A stretch of DNA of 64,000 nucleotides from Promicromonospora sp049532985. GTDB lineage: Bacteria; Actinomycetota; Actinomycetes; Actinomycetales; Cellulomonadaceae. The notes below the pieces were generated by a model, which did not search any database, had not been told where the DNA came from, and worked only from the letters and a program-made list of their open reading frames with translations. This document shows positions 16,403 to 24,414 of this stretch, piece by piece (position 1 is the stretch's first letter; the number at the start of each line of letters is the position of its first letter). The stretch spans positions 744,001 through 808,000 of the forward strand of contig NZ_CP186693.1 of NCBI RefSeq assembly GCF_049532985.1, written 5' to 3'. Position numbers and translations under genes: made by a program.

Positions 16403-16408
16403 ACTCTA
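16403..16408 (-). promoter_or_regulatory. -10 hexamer of the TusA-like gene
   Basis: TAGAGT on the minus strand, 7 bases before GTG 16395, in the 38-bp gap after the upstream gene. It may give the sulfur carrier an independent leaderless transcript. Confidence 0.45.
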
Positions 16409-16433
16409 GTGACCCCCGGGTCCGGCACGGGTC

Positions 16434-17612
16434 TCACAGGCCGCCGACGCCGAGCATCTCCCGCACCCGCGCCACCGCCCCCGGCAGCACGGCGCAGAAC
16501 CGGTCCACGTCGTCCTCGGTCGTGGACCGGTCCAGGGCGATCCGGACGTTGCCGTGCGTGAGCACCCCCATGGCCGCCAGCACGTGCGACGGCTCCAGGG
16601 TGCTCGCGGTGCACGCCGAGCCCGAACCCACCGCGAAACCCTGCCGGTCCAGCTCCGTCACGAGCGCCTCGCCGTCCACGTAGAGGAACGAGAACGTGGC
16701 GACGTGGGGGAGCCGGTCCGCCGGGTCGCCCACCACCTCGACGTCGGGGATGCGGGCCACCTGCGCCCGCACGCGCTCCACCAGCGCCCGGCGGCGGGCC
16801 TCCTGCGCCGCGCGGTCGGCCTCGACCGCCTGGAGCGCCACGGCCGCGGCGAACGCGAGCGGCACGCTCACGCCACCGGGCGCCCACGGGTCCTCGTCCT
16901 CCGGGCCCACCGTCGCCGTCCGGACCCGCTGCCGCACCGCGAGCACCCCCACGCCGGCCGGACCGCCCCAGTCGGCAGGGTCCGCGGCGAGCAGGTCCCA
17001 GGTGCCGGGCACCGCCACGTGGCCGACGCTCGCGCCGGCGTCGACCAGGAGGGGGACGCCGGCCGCGCGCGCGGCCTCGTGCACCGCCTCGACGGGCTGG
17101 AGCGTGCCCACCTCGCCGTTCGCGTGCTGCAGGGCGGCCAGCGCGACGCCGGGTCCGCGGACGGCCTCGGCCATCGCACCGGCGTCGACCCGCCCGTGCC
17201 GGTCGACCGGTACGACGAGGGGCCCGCCCGCGGGAGCCGAGGCCCCCGCGCCGCCCCCGGCGTGCTCCGCCGCGTGCAGCACCGCGGCCCGCTCGACGGC
17301 GCTCGCGACGACCGTGCTCCCCACGCGGTGCCGTGCGGCGGCGGCCGCGGCGACGGCCGCGTGGAGCGAGGCCGTGTGGCTCGGAGTGAGGTGGACCTCC
17401 TGCGTGCGCGCGCCGAGCACCGCGGCGATCGCCTCGCGGGCGCCGTCCAGCAGCCGCGCGGCGCGCCGGCCCTCGGCGTGCAGGCGGCGCGGGTCGGCCC
17501 ACCCGTCGCCCAGGGCCTGCTCGAACGCCTGCCGCGCGAGCGGGTGCCACGGGGCGCGCCCGCCGTTGTCGAGGTGCACCCGGCCGGGGGTGCCCGGGGT
17601 GGCGTGGCTCAC
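16434..17612 (-). CDS. Cysteine desulfurase-like protein lacking the PLP lysine
   Basis: 392 residues of class V aminotransferase fold. Recognisable elements: VHLDNGGRAPWHP (N-terminal motif), LTPSHTASLHAAV, LQHANGEVGTLQPV, LLVDAGASVGHV (Asp that pairs with the PLP ring), and GSGSACTAST with the persulfide Cys334. The lysine that forms the Schiff base, normally in SxHK-WGGPxGVG, is replaced: the sequence reads ADPADWGGPAGVG with Asp214 at that place. The gene therefore may be catalytically altered. AGGAGG 4 bases before the GTG is a strong ribosome binding site. Upstream of the TusA-like gene, probable operon. Confidence 0.85.
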   Translation of the reverse strand: MSHATPGTPGRVHLDNGGRAPWHPLARQAFEQALGDGWADPRRLHAEGRRAARLLDGAREAIAAVLGARTQEVHLTPSHTASLHAAVAAAAAARHRVGSTVVASAVERAAVLHAAEHAGGGAGASAPAGGPLVVPVDRHGRVDAGAMAEAVRGPGVALAALQHANGEVGTLQPVEAVHEAARAAGVPLLVDAGASVGHVAVPGTWDLLAADPADWGGPAGVGVLAVRQRVRTATVGPEDEDPWAPGGVSVPLAFAAAVALQAVEADRAAQEARRRALVERVRAQVARIPDVEVVGDPADRLPHVATFSFLYVDGEALVTELDRQGFAVGSGSACTASTLEPSHVLAAMGVLTHGNVRIALDRSTTEDDVDRFCAVLPGAVARVREMLGVGGL

Positions 17613-17976
17613 ATGTCCTCCTGCTCCTGGGTCCCGGGCCGTGCGGTGCCTGGCCCGCGGCCCGGTGACGCGTTCCGGCGCCCGGATGTCGTTGGGACGA
17701 CGGCGGGACGTGGTCCGTCACCGCCACCGACACCTGATCCTCGCACCCGGCCCCGTCCGCCCGCCGCCACCATCGTTCTGACACGACCTGGGTGCGTGTC
17801 CTGAACAGCGTCGATGGGCGCCCCGGGTGCGGAGTGCGTCACGTCCGGGAGGGGGCCTTCCGGGCATCATCAGGCCCCGGAGCGCGCTAGGCTGCATCTC
17901 ATCGAGGACGAAGGTTCTGCGTGGAGCTCGGGAGGATACCGGTGCGACGCGCCGGACGAGACGTGAAAGGCCTCCC
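17613..17976. other. 364-bp divergent intergenic region
   Basis: Between the cysteine desulfurase-like gene (-) and ctaC (+). It holds the ctaC promoter and leader and presumably the minus-strand promoter. A 77-codon minus-strand reading frame (17609-17842) overlaps the GTG of the desulfurase but looks like chance GC-rich sequence. Confidence 0.6.
17888..17893 (+). promoter_or_regulatory. ctaC: Candidate -10 of the ctaCDF operon
   Basis: TAGGCT about 85 bases before the TTG start, which would give a leader of some 75 nt. No clear -35 was identified. Confidence 0.4.
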
Positions 17977-18900
17977 TTGCACTCGAAGCCACCTACCCGC
18001 ACCCGGCGGGCCATCCTGCGCGCGTCGGCACTCGCCGTCGCCGTCGCAGTGCTGGCCACGGGCTGCGCCAGTGAATCCGTCCAGCGCGGATACCTGCCCG
18101 GCTACAGCGACGGGGAGGTGACTAACCAGACCGGACGCATCACCGACCTGTGGGTGGGCTCGTGGATCGCCGCCCTCGCGGTGGGCATCGTGACGTGGGG
18201 CCTGATGCTGTGGTGCATCGCGGCCTACCGCAAGCGCAAGGACGACCACCAGCTCCCGGTGCAGACGCGCTACCACCTGCCGCTCGAGCTCATGTACACG
18301 GCCGTGCCGCTGATCATGGTGCTGGTGCTGTTCTGGTACACCGACCGGGACATGACGGAGATCCAGACCGTCGACGGCACCGCGACCGAGCACATCCAGG
18401 TGGTCGGCAAGCAGTGGAGCTGGGACTTCAACTACCTCGACGCCGACGTCTACGACTACGGCGAGCACGAGGCGGACCCCGGCAGCCTCACCGCCGAGGA
18501 CCAGGTCGACGGCGCGGCCGGGACCTCGACGTCCTTCCCGACGCTGTACCTGCCGGTGAACGAGACCGTGGAGTTCACGCTGGAGTCGCGTGACGTCATC
18601 CACTCGTTCTGGATCCCTGCCTTCCTGTACAAGCAGGACATGATCCCGAACCGGACCAACACCTTCCAGGTGACGCCGACCCGCGAGGGCACCTACGCCG
18701 GCAAGTGCGCCGAGCTCTGCGGCGAGTTCCACTCGGGCATGCTGTTCAACGTGAAGGTCGTGTCGGCCGAGGAGTACGACGCCCACATGGCCGAGCTCGC
18801 CGCCAAGGGGCAGACCGGCTCGCTGGGCATGGACCTCGCCCGCACCGCCGGCCCGGTGGACACCCCGGCGGCAACCGAAGAAGAGGAGGCTGGGCACTGA
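17977..18900 (+). CDS. ctaC: Cytochrome c oxidase subunit II (aa3-type)
   Basis: 307-residue lipoprotein-type subunit that takes electrons from cytochrome c domains at its CuA centre. A signal segment ends in a lipobox-like LATGC near residue 28. Two membrane helices follow (WIAALAVGIVTWGLMLWCIAAY and LMYTAVPLIMVLVLFWY), then the cupredoxin domain with QWSWDFNY. CuA ligands are Cys244, Cys248 and His252 in GKCAELCGEFHSGM. The TTG at 17977 is the best start, with GAAAGG 6 bases upstream. No in-frame ATG was seen nearby. The stop overlaps the ATG of ctaD (TGATG). Confidence 0.93.
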   Translation: MHSKPPTRTRRAILRASALAVAVAVLATGCASESVQRGYLPGYSDGEVTNQTGRITDLWVGSWIAALAVGIVTWGLMLWCIAAYRKRKDDHQLPVQTRYHLPLELMYTAVPLIMVLVLFWYTDRDMTEIQTVDGTATEHIQVVGKQWSWDFNYLDADVYDYGEHEADPGSLTAEDQVDGAAGTSTSFPTLYLPVNETVEFTLESRDVIHSFWIPAFLYKQDMIPNRTNTFQVTPTREGTYAGKCAELCGEFHSGMLFNVKVVSAEEYDAHMAELAAKGQTGSLGMDLARTAGPVDTPAATEEEEAGH

Positions 18901-20714
18901 TGGCCGCAGCGACCACGACCGAGCTGGTCCCGGGCCTGGCGCCCGGGCGACAGTCGCTCGGCCGGACCATCGTCAAGTGGATCACCTCCACTGACCACAA
19001 GACGATCGGGTACCTCTACCTGATCACGTCGTTCATCTTCTTCTGCATCGGCGGCCTGATGGCGCTGCTGATCCGCGCCGAGCTCTTCGAGCCGGGCATC
19101 CAGCTCGTGCAGAGCAAGGAGCAGTACAACCAGCTCTTCACGATGCACGGCACCGTGATGCTGCTGCTGTTCGCGACCCCGCTCTTCGCGGGCTTCGCGA
19201 ACGTGATCATGCCGCTCCAGATCGGCGCGCCCGACGTCGCGTTCCCGCGACTGAACATGTTCGCCTACTGGCTGTTCCTGTTCGGCGGCCTCATCACGAC
19301 GGCCGGCTTCCTCACCCCGCAGGGTGCCGCCTCGTTCGGGTGGTTCGCCTACGCGCCGTTGTCGACCACCACCTACAGTCCAGGGTTGGGTGGAGACCTC
19401 TGGGTGTTCGGCCTGGCGCTGGCCGGTTTCGGCACGATCCTCGGTGGCGTCAACTTCATCACCACGATCATCACGATGCGCGCGCCGGGCATGACCATGT
19501 TCCGGATGCCGATCTTCACGTGGAACACGCTGATCACCAGCCTGCTGATCCTGATGGCGTTCCCGCCGCTGGCCGCGGCCCTGTTCGCACTCGGTGCGGA
19601 CCGGCGCCTGGACGCGCAGATCTTCAACCCGGAGAACGGCGGCGCCATCCTCTGGCAGCACCTGTTCTGGTTCTTCGGGCACCCTGAGGTGTACATCATC
19701 GCGCTGCCGTTCTTCGGCATCGTCTCGGAGATCCTGCCAGTGTTCAGCCGCAAGCCGATCTTCGGCTACACGGGCCTCGTGTACGCGACCATCGCCATCG
19801 CCGCCCTGTCGGTGACGGTGTGGGCGCACCACATGTACGTGACCGGCGCCGTCATGCTGCCGTTCTTCGCGTTCATGACGATGCTCATCGCCGTGCCGAC
19901 CGGCGTGAAGTTCTTCAACTGGATCGGCACGATGTGGCGAGGGAAACTCACCTTCGAGACGCCGATGCTCTGGTCCATCGGCTTCCTGGTGACATTCCTC
20001 TTCGGTGGCCTGACGGGCATCATCCTGTCGAGCCCGGCCCTGGACTTCCAGCTCTCCGACTCGTACTTCGTGGTGGCGCACTTCCACTACGTGGTCTTCG
20101 GCACCGTGGTGTTCGCGATGTTCGCCGGCTTCTACTTCTGGTGGCCCAAGTTCACCGGCAAGATGCTGAGCGAGCGGCTGGGCAAGCTGCACTTCTGGCT
20201 GCTCTTCGTGGGCTTCCACACGACCTTCCTGATCCAGCACTGGCTGGGTGTCGAGGGCATGCCGCGCCGTTACGCCGACTACATGCCCGAGGAGGGCTTC
20301 ACCTGGGAGAACCAGGTGTCGACGATCGGTGCGTTCATCCTCGCCGCCTCGACGCTGCCGTTCCTCTGGAACGTCTACGTCACCGCGCGCAAGGCGCCGA
20401 AGGTCACCGTGGACGACCCGTGGGGCTACGGCCGCTCCCTGGAGTGGGCCACCTCCTGCCCGCCGCCGCGGCACAACTTCGCCTCGCTCCCGCGCATCCG
20501 CTCGGAGTCGCCGGCGTTCGACCTGCACCACCCCGAGGTGGTCGCCATGGAGCGCCCCGAGTACGACCGCGGTGTGCTCGACAACATCTACGGCGAGGCC
20601 GACCGGCGGGGCCAGGACACCCAGGCCCAGCAGCGCACCGCGGACGGCGGCGGCGAGTCGGGTCAGAGCAGCACGACGATCGTTGACACGCCGGACGAGG
20701 GGACCAGCAAGTGA
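18900..20714 (+). CDS. ctaD: Cytochrome c oxidase subunit I
   Basis: 604 residues, twelve-helix haem-copper oxidase core that reduces O2 and pumps protons. CuB/haem ligands are visible. His261 is in GHPEVY with the cross-link Tyr265, His310/His311 are in WAHHMY, and His394 and His396 are in VAHFHYV. The first haem a ligand is in FTMHGTVM. The C-terminal about 90 residues are hydrophilic. ATG overlaps the ctaC stop; GTG of ctaF overlaps this stop, so the three are translationally coupled. Confidence 0.97.
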   Translation: MAAATTTELVPGLAPGRQSLGRTIVKWITSTDHKTIGYLYLITSFIFFCIGGLMALLIRAELFEPGIQLVQSKEQYNQLFTMHGTVMLLLFATPLFAGFANVIMPLQIGAPDVAFPRLNMFAYWLFLFGGLITTAGFLTPQGAASFGWFAYAPLSTTTYSPGLGGDLWVFGLALAGFGTILGGVNFITTIITMRAPGMTMFRMPIFTWNTLITSLLILMAFPPLAAALFALGADRRLDAQIFNPENGGAILWQHLFWFFGHPEVYIIALPFFGIVSEILPVFSRKPIFGYTGLVYATIAIAALSVTVWAHHMYVTGAVMLPFFAFMTMLIAVPTGVKFFNWIGTMWRGKLTFETPMLWSIGFLVTFLFGGLTGIILSSPALDFQLSDSYFVVAHFHYVVFGTVVFAMFAGFYFWWPKFTGKMLSERLGKLHFWLLFVGFHTTFLIQHWLGVEGMPRRYADYMPEEGFTWENQVSTIGAFILAASTLPFLWNVYVTARKAPKVTVDDPWGYGRSLEWATSCPPPRHNFASLPRIRSESPAFDLHHPEVVAMERPEYDRGVLDNIYGEADRRGQDTQAQQRTADGGGESGQSSTTIVDTPDEGTSK

Positions 20715-21112
20715 AGATCGAGACCCGGCTGTTCCTCTGGGGGACACCCATCTTCGTCGGGGCCGGCATCGTCTACGGCTTCATGACGGACTGGACCGAG
20801 CCGGTCGGCTTCCTCGGCATGCCGCTCGTGGGCGGCCTGGTGGCGATGATCGGTGCGTACCTGGCCCTCACGGCCCGCCGCATCGACGCCCGCCCGGAGG
20901 ACGACCCGAACGGCAACATCGAGGACGCCGCGGGCGACCAGGGCGTGTACGCGCCGTGGAGCTGGTGGCCGCTGGCGATCGCGGGATCGGCCGCGATCTG
21001 CTTCCTCGGCCTGGCCGTGGGCTGGTGGGTGCTCTACATCGGCTTCTGCGTGGCCGTGATCGCGCTGGTGGGCTGGGTGTTCGAGTTCTCGCGAGGTATC
21101 CACTCGCACTGA
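20711..21112 (+). CDS. ctaF: Cytochrome c oxidase subunit IV, actinobacterial type
   Basis: 133 residues with four membrane helices in two pairs (about residues 5-25, 31-52, 85-105, 108-128), joined by the hydrophilic loop RRIDARPEDDPNGNIEDAAGDQG typical of actinobacterial CtaF. This small subunit stabilises the aa3 oxidase in the bc1-aa3 supercomplex. GTG overlaps the ctaD stop (GTGA). Confidence 0.92.
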   Translation: MKIETRLFLWGTPIFVGAGIVYGFMTDWTEPVGFLGMPLVGGLVAMIGAYLALTARRIDARPEDDPNGNIEDAAGDQGVYAPWSWWPLAIAGSAAICFLGLAVGWWVLYIGFCVAVIALVGWVFEFSRGIHSH

Positions 21113-21124
21113 TCGCACTCCCGC

Positions 21125-21180
21125 CGAGACGGAACGGGGGCCCGAGCGCTGACCAGCGCTCGGGCCCCCGTTCCGTCTCG
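21125..21180. terminator. Perfect 26-bp hairpin between ctaF and trpD
   Basis: Arms 21125-21150 and 21155-21180 are fully complementary around GACC. It lies between convergent stops, so it may end both transcripts. Confidence 0.8.
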
Positions 21181-21206
21181 CCGCCGTTCTCCCTCGGCGG
21201 TCTCGG

Positions 21207-22256
21207 CTAGCGGCTCGCCGCCACCCACCGGTCCAGCGTGGCCTGTGCCGCGCCCGAGTCCACGGCCTGCGCCGCGAGGTCGATGCCGGCCCGCAGACGC
21301 TCCACGAGCGACCCGGTGTCCGTACCGGGCAGGGTTCCGTCGGCCACGAGGCCGGCGGCCGCGTTGAGCAGCACGGTCTCGCGGACCGGACCCGCCTCAC
21401 CGGCGAGGAGGGCACGGGCGACGCCCGCGTTGTAGGCCGCGTCCTGCCCGCGCAGGTCCTCGACCTTGATGCGCGTGAGACCGAGGTCGGACGCGGGGTC
21501 GATCCGGTGGGAGGTGACCGCGCCGTCCGACACCTCCCACACCGTGGCGCCTGCCGTGGCCGCGAGCTCGTCCAGGCCCTCGTCGCCGCGGAACACGAGC
21601 GCCGACTTGCCGCGCTCGGCGAACACGCCCGCCATCAGCGGCGCCATCCGCGCGTCGGCGCACCCCACGGCGGCCGCGCGCGGCTGGGCAGGGTTGGTCA
21701 GCGGGCCGAGGAAGTTGAAGGCCGTCGGCACGCCCAGCTCCTTGCGGGCCACGCCCGCGTGCCGCATGGACGGGTGGAACACCATGGCGAAGCAGAAGGT
21801 GATGCCCGCCTCGCGCGCGATCTGCGCGACGCGCTCCGGCGTGTGGTCCAGCCGGATCCCGAGCTCCTCCAGCACGTCCGCGCTGCCCGACGACGACGAC
21901 GCCGCGCGGTTGCCGTGCTTCACCACGCGCAGCCCGGCGCCAGCGATGACGATGGAGGCCATCGTGGAGATGTTCACGGTGTGGGCGCGGTCGCCGCCGG
22001 TGCCGACGATGTCCACGGACGGGCCGGGCACCTCGATGTGGGTGGCGTGCCGCACCATCGAGTCGGTCAGGCCCGCGAGCTCGTCGACGGTCTCGCCCTT
22101 GGCCCGCAGCGCCACGAGGAAGCCCGCGAGCTGGACGGGGGAGACCTCGCCGGTCATCACCCGGTCCATCGCCCAGGTGGCCTCTGCCTGGCTCAGGTCG
22201 GTGCCGGTCATCAGCCCGGCGAGGAGACCGGACCAGGTGGGTGCCTCGAGATTCAC
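21207..22256 (-). CDS. trpD: Anthranilate phosphoribosyltransferase
   Basis: 349 residues; transfers phosphoribosyl from PRPP to anthranilate in tryptophan synthesis. Signature motifs: DIVGTGGDRAHTVNISTMAS (PRPP loop), VKHGNRAASSSSGSADVLEELG, FCFAMVFHPSMRHAGVARKELGVPTAFNFLGPLTNPA and VFRGDEGLDE. It stands apart from other trp genes. The GTG at 22256 overlaps the stop of a receiver-like gene (GTGA), so the two are coupled, an association repeated in related Micrococcales to my knowledge. Confidence 0.95.
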   Translation of the reverse strand: MNLEAPTWSGLLAGLMTGTDLSQAEATWAMDRVMTGEVSPVQLAGFLVALRAKGETVDELAGLTDSMVRHATHIEVPGPSVDIVGTGGDRAHTVNISTMASIVIAGAGLRVVKHGNRAASSSSGSADVLEELGIRLDHTPERVAQIAREAGITFCFAMVFHPSMRHAGVARKELGVPTAFNFLGPLTNPAQPRAAAVGCADARMAPLMAGVFAERGKSALVFRGDEGLDELAATAGATVWEVSDGAVTSHRIDPASDLGLTRIKVEDLRGQDAAYNAGVARALLAGEAGPVRETVLLNAAAGLVADGTLPGTDTGSLVERLRAGIDLAAQAVDSGAAQATLDRWVAASR

Positions 22257-22696
22257 GCGCCGGTCCCCGGGGCGAGCAGCTTCGCGACGGCCGCCTGGAC
22301 CGTGATGGCGTCCAGCGGACGGGACACGACGCCGTCGGCCAGGGACCACGTGGCGAGCCACGCGTCCTGGGGGCGCCCGGTGAGGACGAGCACCGGCGGG
22401 CACTGGTAGATCTCGTTCTTGAGCTGGCGGCACAGGCCCATGCCGCCGGCCTGGTCGGCCTCGCCGTCGAGGACGAGCAGGTCCCACGTCTCGTGGTCGG
22501 CGCGGTCCACCACGGCGGCGGGGGTCGCGGCCTCGCTCCACTCGATGTCGGGCGCGCCCGCGCGCAGGCGCGGGCCGACGGCGAGGCGCACCTGCTCGCG
22601 CACCGTGCGGTCGTCGCTGTACAGGAGGATGCGCGGGCTCGACGCCGTCACGCCGTTCGCCGCTGCGCTGGTCACATCCGTCGTCATGCCGGTCAT
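22253..22696 (-). CDS. Stand-alone response-regulator receiver-like protein
   Basis: 147 residues with a CheY-like fold and no output domain. The acidic pair is in LLYSDDRTVREQ, the candidate phospho-Asp in DLLVLDGEAD, and the Thr position in VLVLTGRPQD. The conserved lysine before the last proline is replaced by Arg (VSRPLDAI), so phosphorylation chemistry may be altered. No histidine kinase is nearby. Starts at ATG 22696 (CACGAT 6 bases upstream) or ATG 22687. It precedes trpD with overlapping codons and is divergent from ctaE. Confidence 0.75.
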   Translation of the reverse strand: MTGMTTDVTSAAANGVTASSPRILLYSDDRTVREQVRLAVGPRLRAGAPDIEWSEAATPAAVVDRADHETWDLLVLDGEADQAGGMGLCRQLKNEIYQCPPVLVLTGRPQDAWLATWSLADGVVSRPLDAITVQAAVAKLLAPGTGA

Positions 22697-22870
22697 GCGT
22701 CGATCGTGGCACAGTCCCCGCCCCGGCGGCAGTTCTGTCCGAGGCCTTTTCATGGCACTCTGCTGGATCGCGTCAGCAAGAGACGCCGCAGGTAGGGCGT
22801 TGGAAGGACTTTGTGAGATTCGACGCGAGCGTCTGTGACGGTTCGGCGTTCGGGACACCCGAACGTCGGC

Positions 22871-22876
22871 CATAAT
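22871..22876 (+). promoter_or_regulatory. ctaE: -10 hexamer of the ctaE-qcrCAB operon (leaderless)
   Basis: CATAAT, 7 bases before GTG 22884. An ATG at 22875 lies inside the hexamer, which argues against it as the start. Confidence 0.55.
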
Positions 22877-22883
22877 GGCTGTC

Positions 22884-23528
22884 GTGTCGACCGCAACGGC
22901 TGCAGCCACCCCCACGCACCAGCACGTGACAGTCAATCGTCCGAACCCGGTCTCGGTCGGGACGATCGTCTGGCTCGCGAGTGAGCTCATGTTCTTCGCA
23001 GCGCTCTTCGCGATGTACTTCACCGTCCGGCAGACCATGCCGGCCGAGGAGTGGGCGGCGCAGGCGGACAAGCTGAACATCACCTTCTCGACGATCAACA
23101 CGATCGTGCTGGTGCTGTCCTCGTTCACCTGCCAGTGGGCGGTCTTCAAGGCGGAGGAGTTCAAGCCGTCGCGCTCCGGCAACATCTTCCAGTTCTGGAA
23201 GTGGGGCATGCACGAGTGGCTGACGATGACCTACCTGATGGGCGCGTTCTTCATCGGGGGCCAGATCTTCGAGTACACGGAGCTGGTCCACGAGGGGCTG
23301 ACCATCTCCTCCAGCGCGTACGGCTCGGTCTTCTACATGACCACCGGCTTCCACGGCCTGCACGTGACCGGCGGCCTGATCGCGTTCCTCTTCGTGCTCG
23401 GCCGCTCGTTCGCCGCCAAGCGCTTCGGTCACCACGAGGCCACCACCACGATCGTCACGTCCTACTACTGGCACTTCGTCGACGTGGTGTGGATCGCGCT
23501 GTTCGCGGTGATCTACCTGCTGCAGTGA
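22884..23528 (+). CDS. ctaE: Cytochrome c oxidase subunit III
   Basis: 214 residues, five membrane helices, the short actinobacterial form. Family stretches: NPVSVGTIVWLASELMFFAALFAMYFTVR, WLTMTYLMGAFFIGGQIFEYTELVHEGL, FYMTTGFHGLHVTGGLIAFLF and SYYWHFVDVVWIALFAVIYL with the conserved Glu and His. First gene of the ctaE-qcrC-qcrA-qcrB cluster that builds the bc1-aa3 supercomplex. Confidence 0.95.
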   Translation: MSTATAAATPTHQHVTVNRPNPVSVGTIVWLASELMFFAALFAMYFTVRQTMPAEEWAAQADKLNITFSTINTIVLVLSSFTCQWAVFKAEEFKPSRSGNIFQFWKWGMHEWLTMTYLMGAFFIGGQIFEYTELVHEGLTISSSAYGSVFYMTTGFHGLHVTGGLIAFLFVLGRSFAAKRFGHHEATTTIVTSYYWHFVDVVWIALFAVIYLLQ

Positions 23529-23584
23529 CCCGCGCTGCGGACGCCCTGCGGGGTGCCGCGTGCGCCAGGGCCCGTGCGGTGGCA

Positions 23585-23590
23585 TAGGTT
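23585..23590 (+). promoter_or_regulatory. qcrC: Candidate -10 before qcrC
   Basis: TAGGTT, about 45 bases before the qcrC GTG, could give an extra transcript start inside the ctaE-qcrCAB cluster. Weak evidence. Confidence 0.25.
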
Positions 23591-23634
23591 CAAGACAGAG
23601 AAGCTCAATCACTCAGCGAGACGAGGACATTTTC

Positions 23635-24414
23635 GTGAAGGCACTCGCCGCCCGCAGGCACCACCGGCTGGCGCCGGTCGTGCTCCTGCTGCTGGCGCTG
23701 CTGACCACGGGTGGCATCTACGCCGCCCTGGCTCCGAGCACGGCCAAGGCCGAGACCGTCAGCACCGCGGACATCGAGACCGGTAAGAAGCTGTTCCAGG
23801 CCAACTGCGCGACCTGCCACGGCGCGAACGCGGAGGGTACCGACGGCGTGCCCTCCCTGGTGGGCGTCGGCGCCGCCTCCGTCGACTTCCAGGTGTCGAC
23901 GGGCCGCATGCCGATGCAGATGAACGGCCCTCAGGCGCGCGCCAAGCCGGCGCAGTTCGACGAGGAGCAGACCGCGGCCCTGGCGGCGTACGTCGCCTCG
24001 CTGGGCGCCGGGCCGGCGATCCCCACGGACGACCAGGTCGACGCCACGCAGGGTGACGCCGCCAACGGCATGGCCCTGTTCCGCACCAACTGCGCCATGT
24101 GCCACAACGCCGTCGGCGCGGGTGGCGCGCTGTCGGAGGGCAAGTTCGCCCCCGCGCTGTGGGAGACGTCGGAGCGGAACATCTACCAGGCCATGCAGAC
24201 CGGCCCGCAGTCGATGCCGGTGTTCAACGACGCGAACATCACGCCGGACGAGAAGCGCGACATCGTCGCGTTCCTCGTCGAGCAGCGCGAGGGCTCTGCG
24301 GGCGGCAACGCGCTCGGCGCCCTCGGTCCGGTGTCCGAGGGCCTGTGGGCCTTCGCGATCGGCCTCGGCCTGCTCATCGGCGCCGCAGTGTGGATCGGAG
24401 CGAAGTCCTCGTGA
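23635..24414 (+). CDS. qcrC: Cytochrome bc1 diheme cytochrome c subunit
   Basis: 259 residues. An N-terminal membrane anchor (LAPVVLLLLALLTTGGIYAAL) is followed by two c-type haem domains with CATCH (Cys58, Cys61, His62) and CAMCH (Cys153, Cys156, His157), then a C-terminal helix (FAIGLGLLIGAAVWIGA). Such diheme subunits replace soluble cytochrome c in actinobacteria and wire bc1 directly to the CuA site. GAGGA 7 bases before the GTG. The end overlaps qcrA. Confidence 0.95.
   Translation: MKALAARRHHRLAPVVLLLLALLTTGGIYAALAPSTAKAETVSTADIETGKKLFQANCATCHGANAEGTDGVPSLVGVGAASVDFQVSTGRMPMQMNGPQARAKPAQFDEEQTAALAAYVASLGAGPAIPTDDQVDATQGDAANGMALFRTNCAMCHNAVGAGGALSEGKFAPALWETSERNIYQAMQTGPQSMPVFNDANITPDEKRDIVAFLVEQREGSAGGNALGALGPVSEGLWAFAIGLGLLIGAAVWIGAKSS

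Noticed and set aside
17609..17842. 77-codon minus-strand frame whose ATG TGA end overlaps the GTG of the desulfurase-like gene
   Set aside because: The overlap looks like coupling, but the protein is Gly/Arg/Pro-rich with no pattern and no good ribosome binding site. Kept only as a note.
18693..20747. 684-codon minus-strand frame opposite ctaD
   Set aside because: Composed of Glu/Arg/His-rich shadow sequence caused by codon bias of the membrane protein gene.
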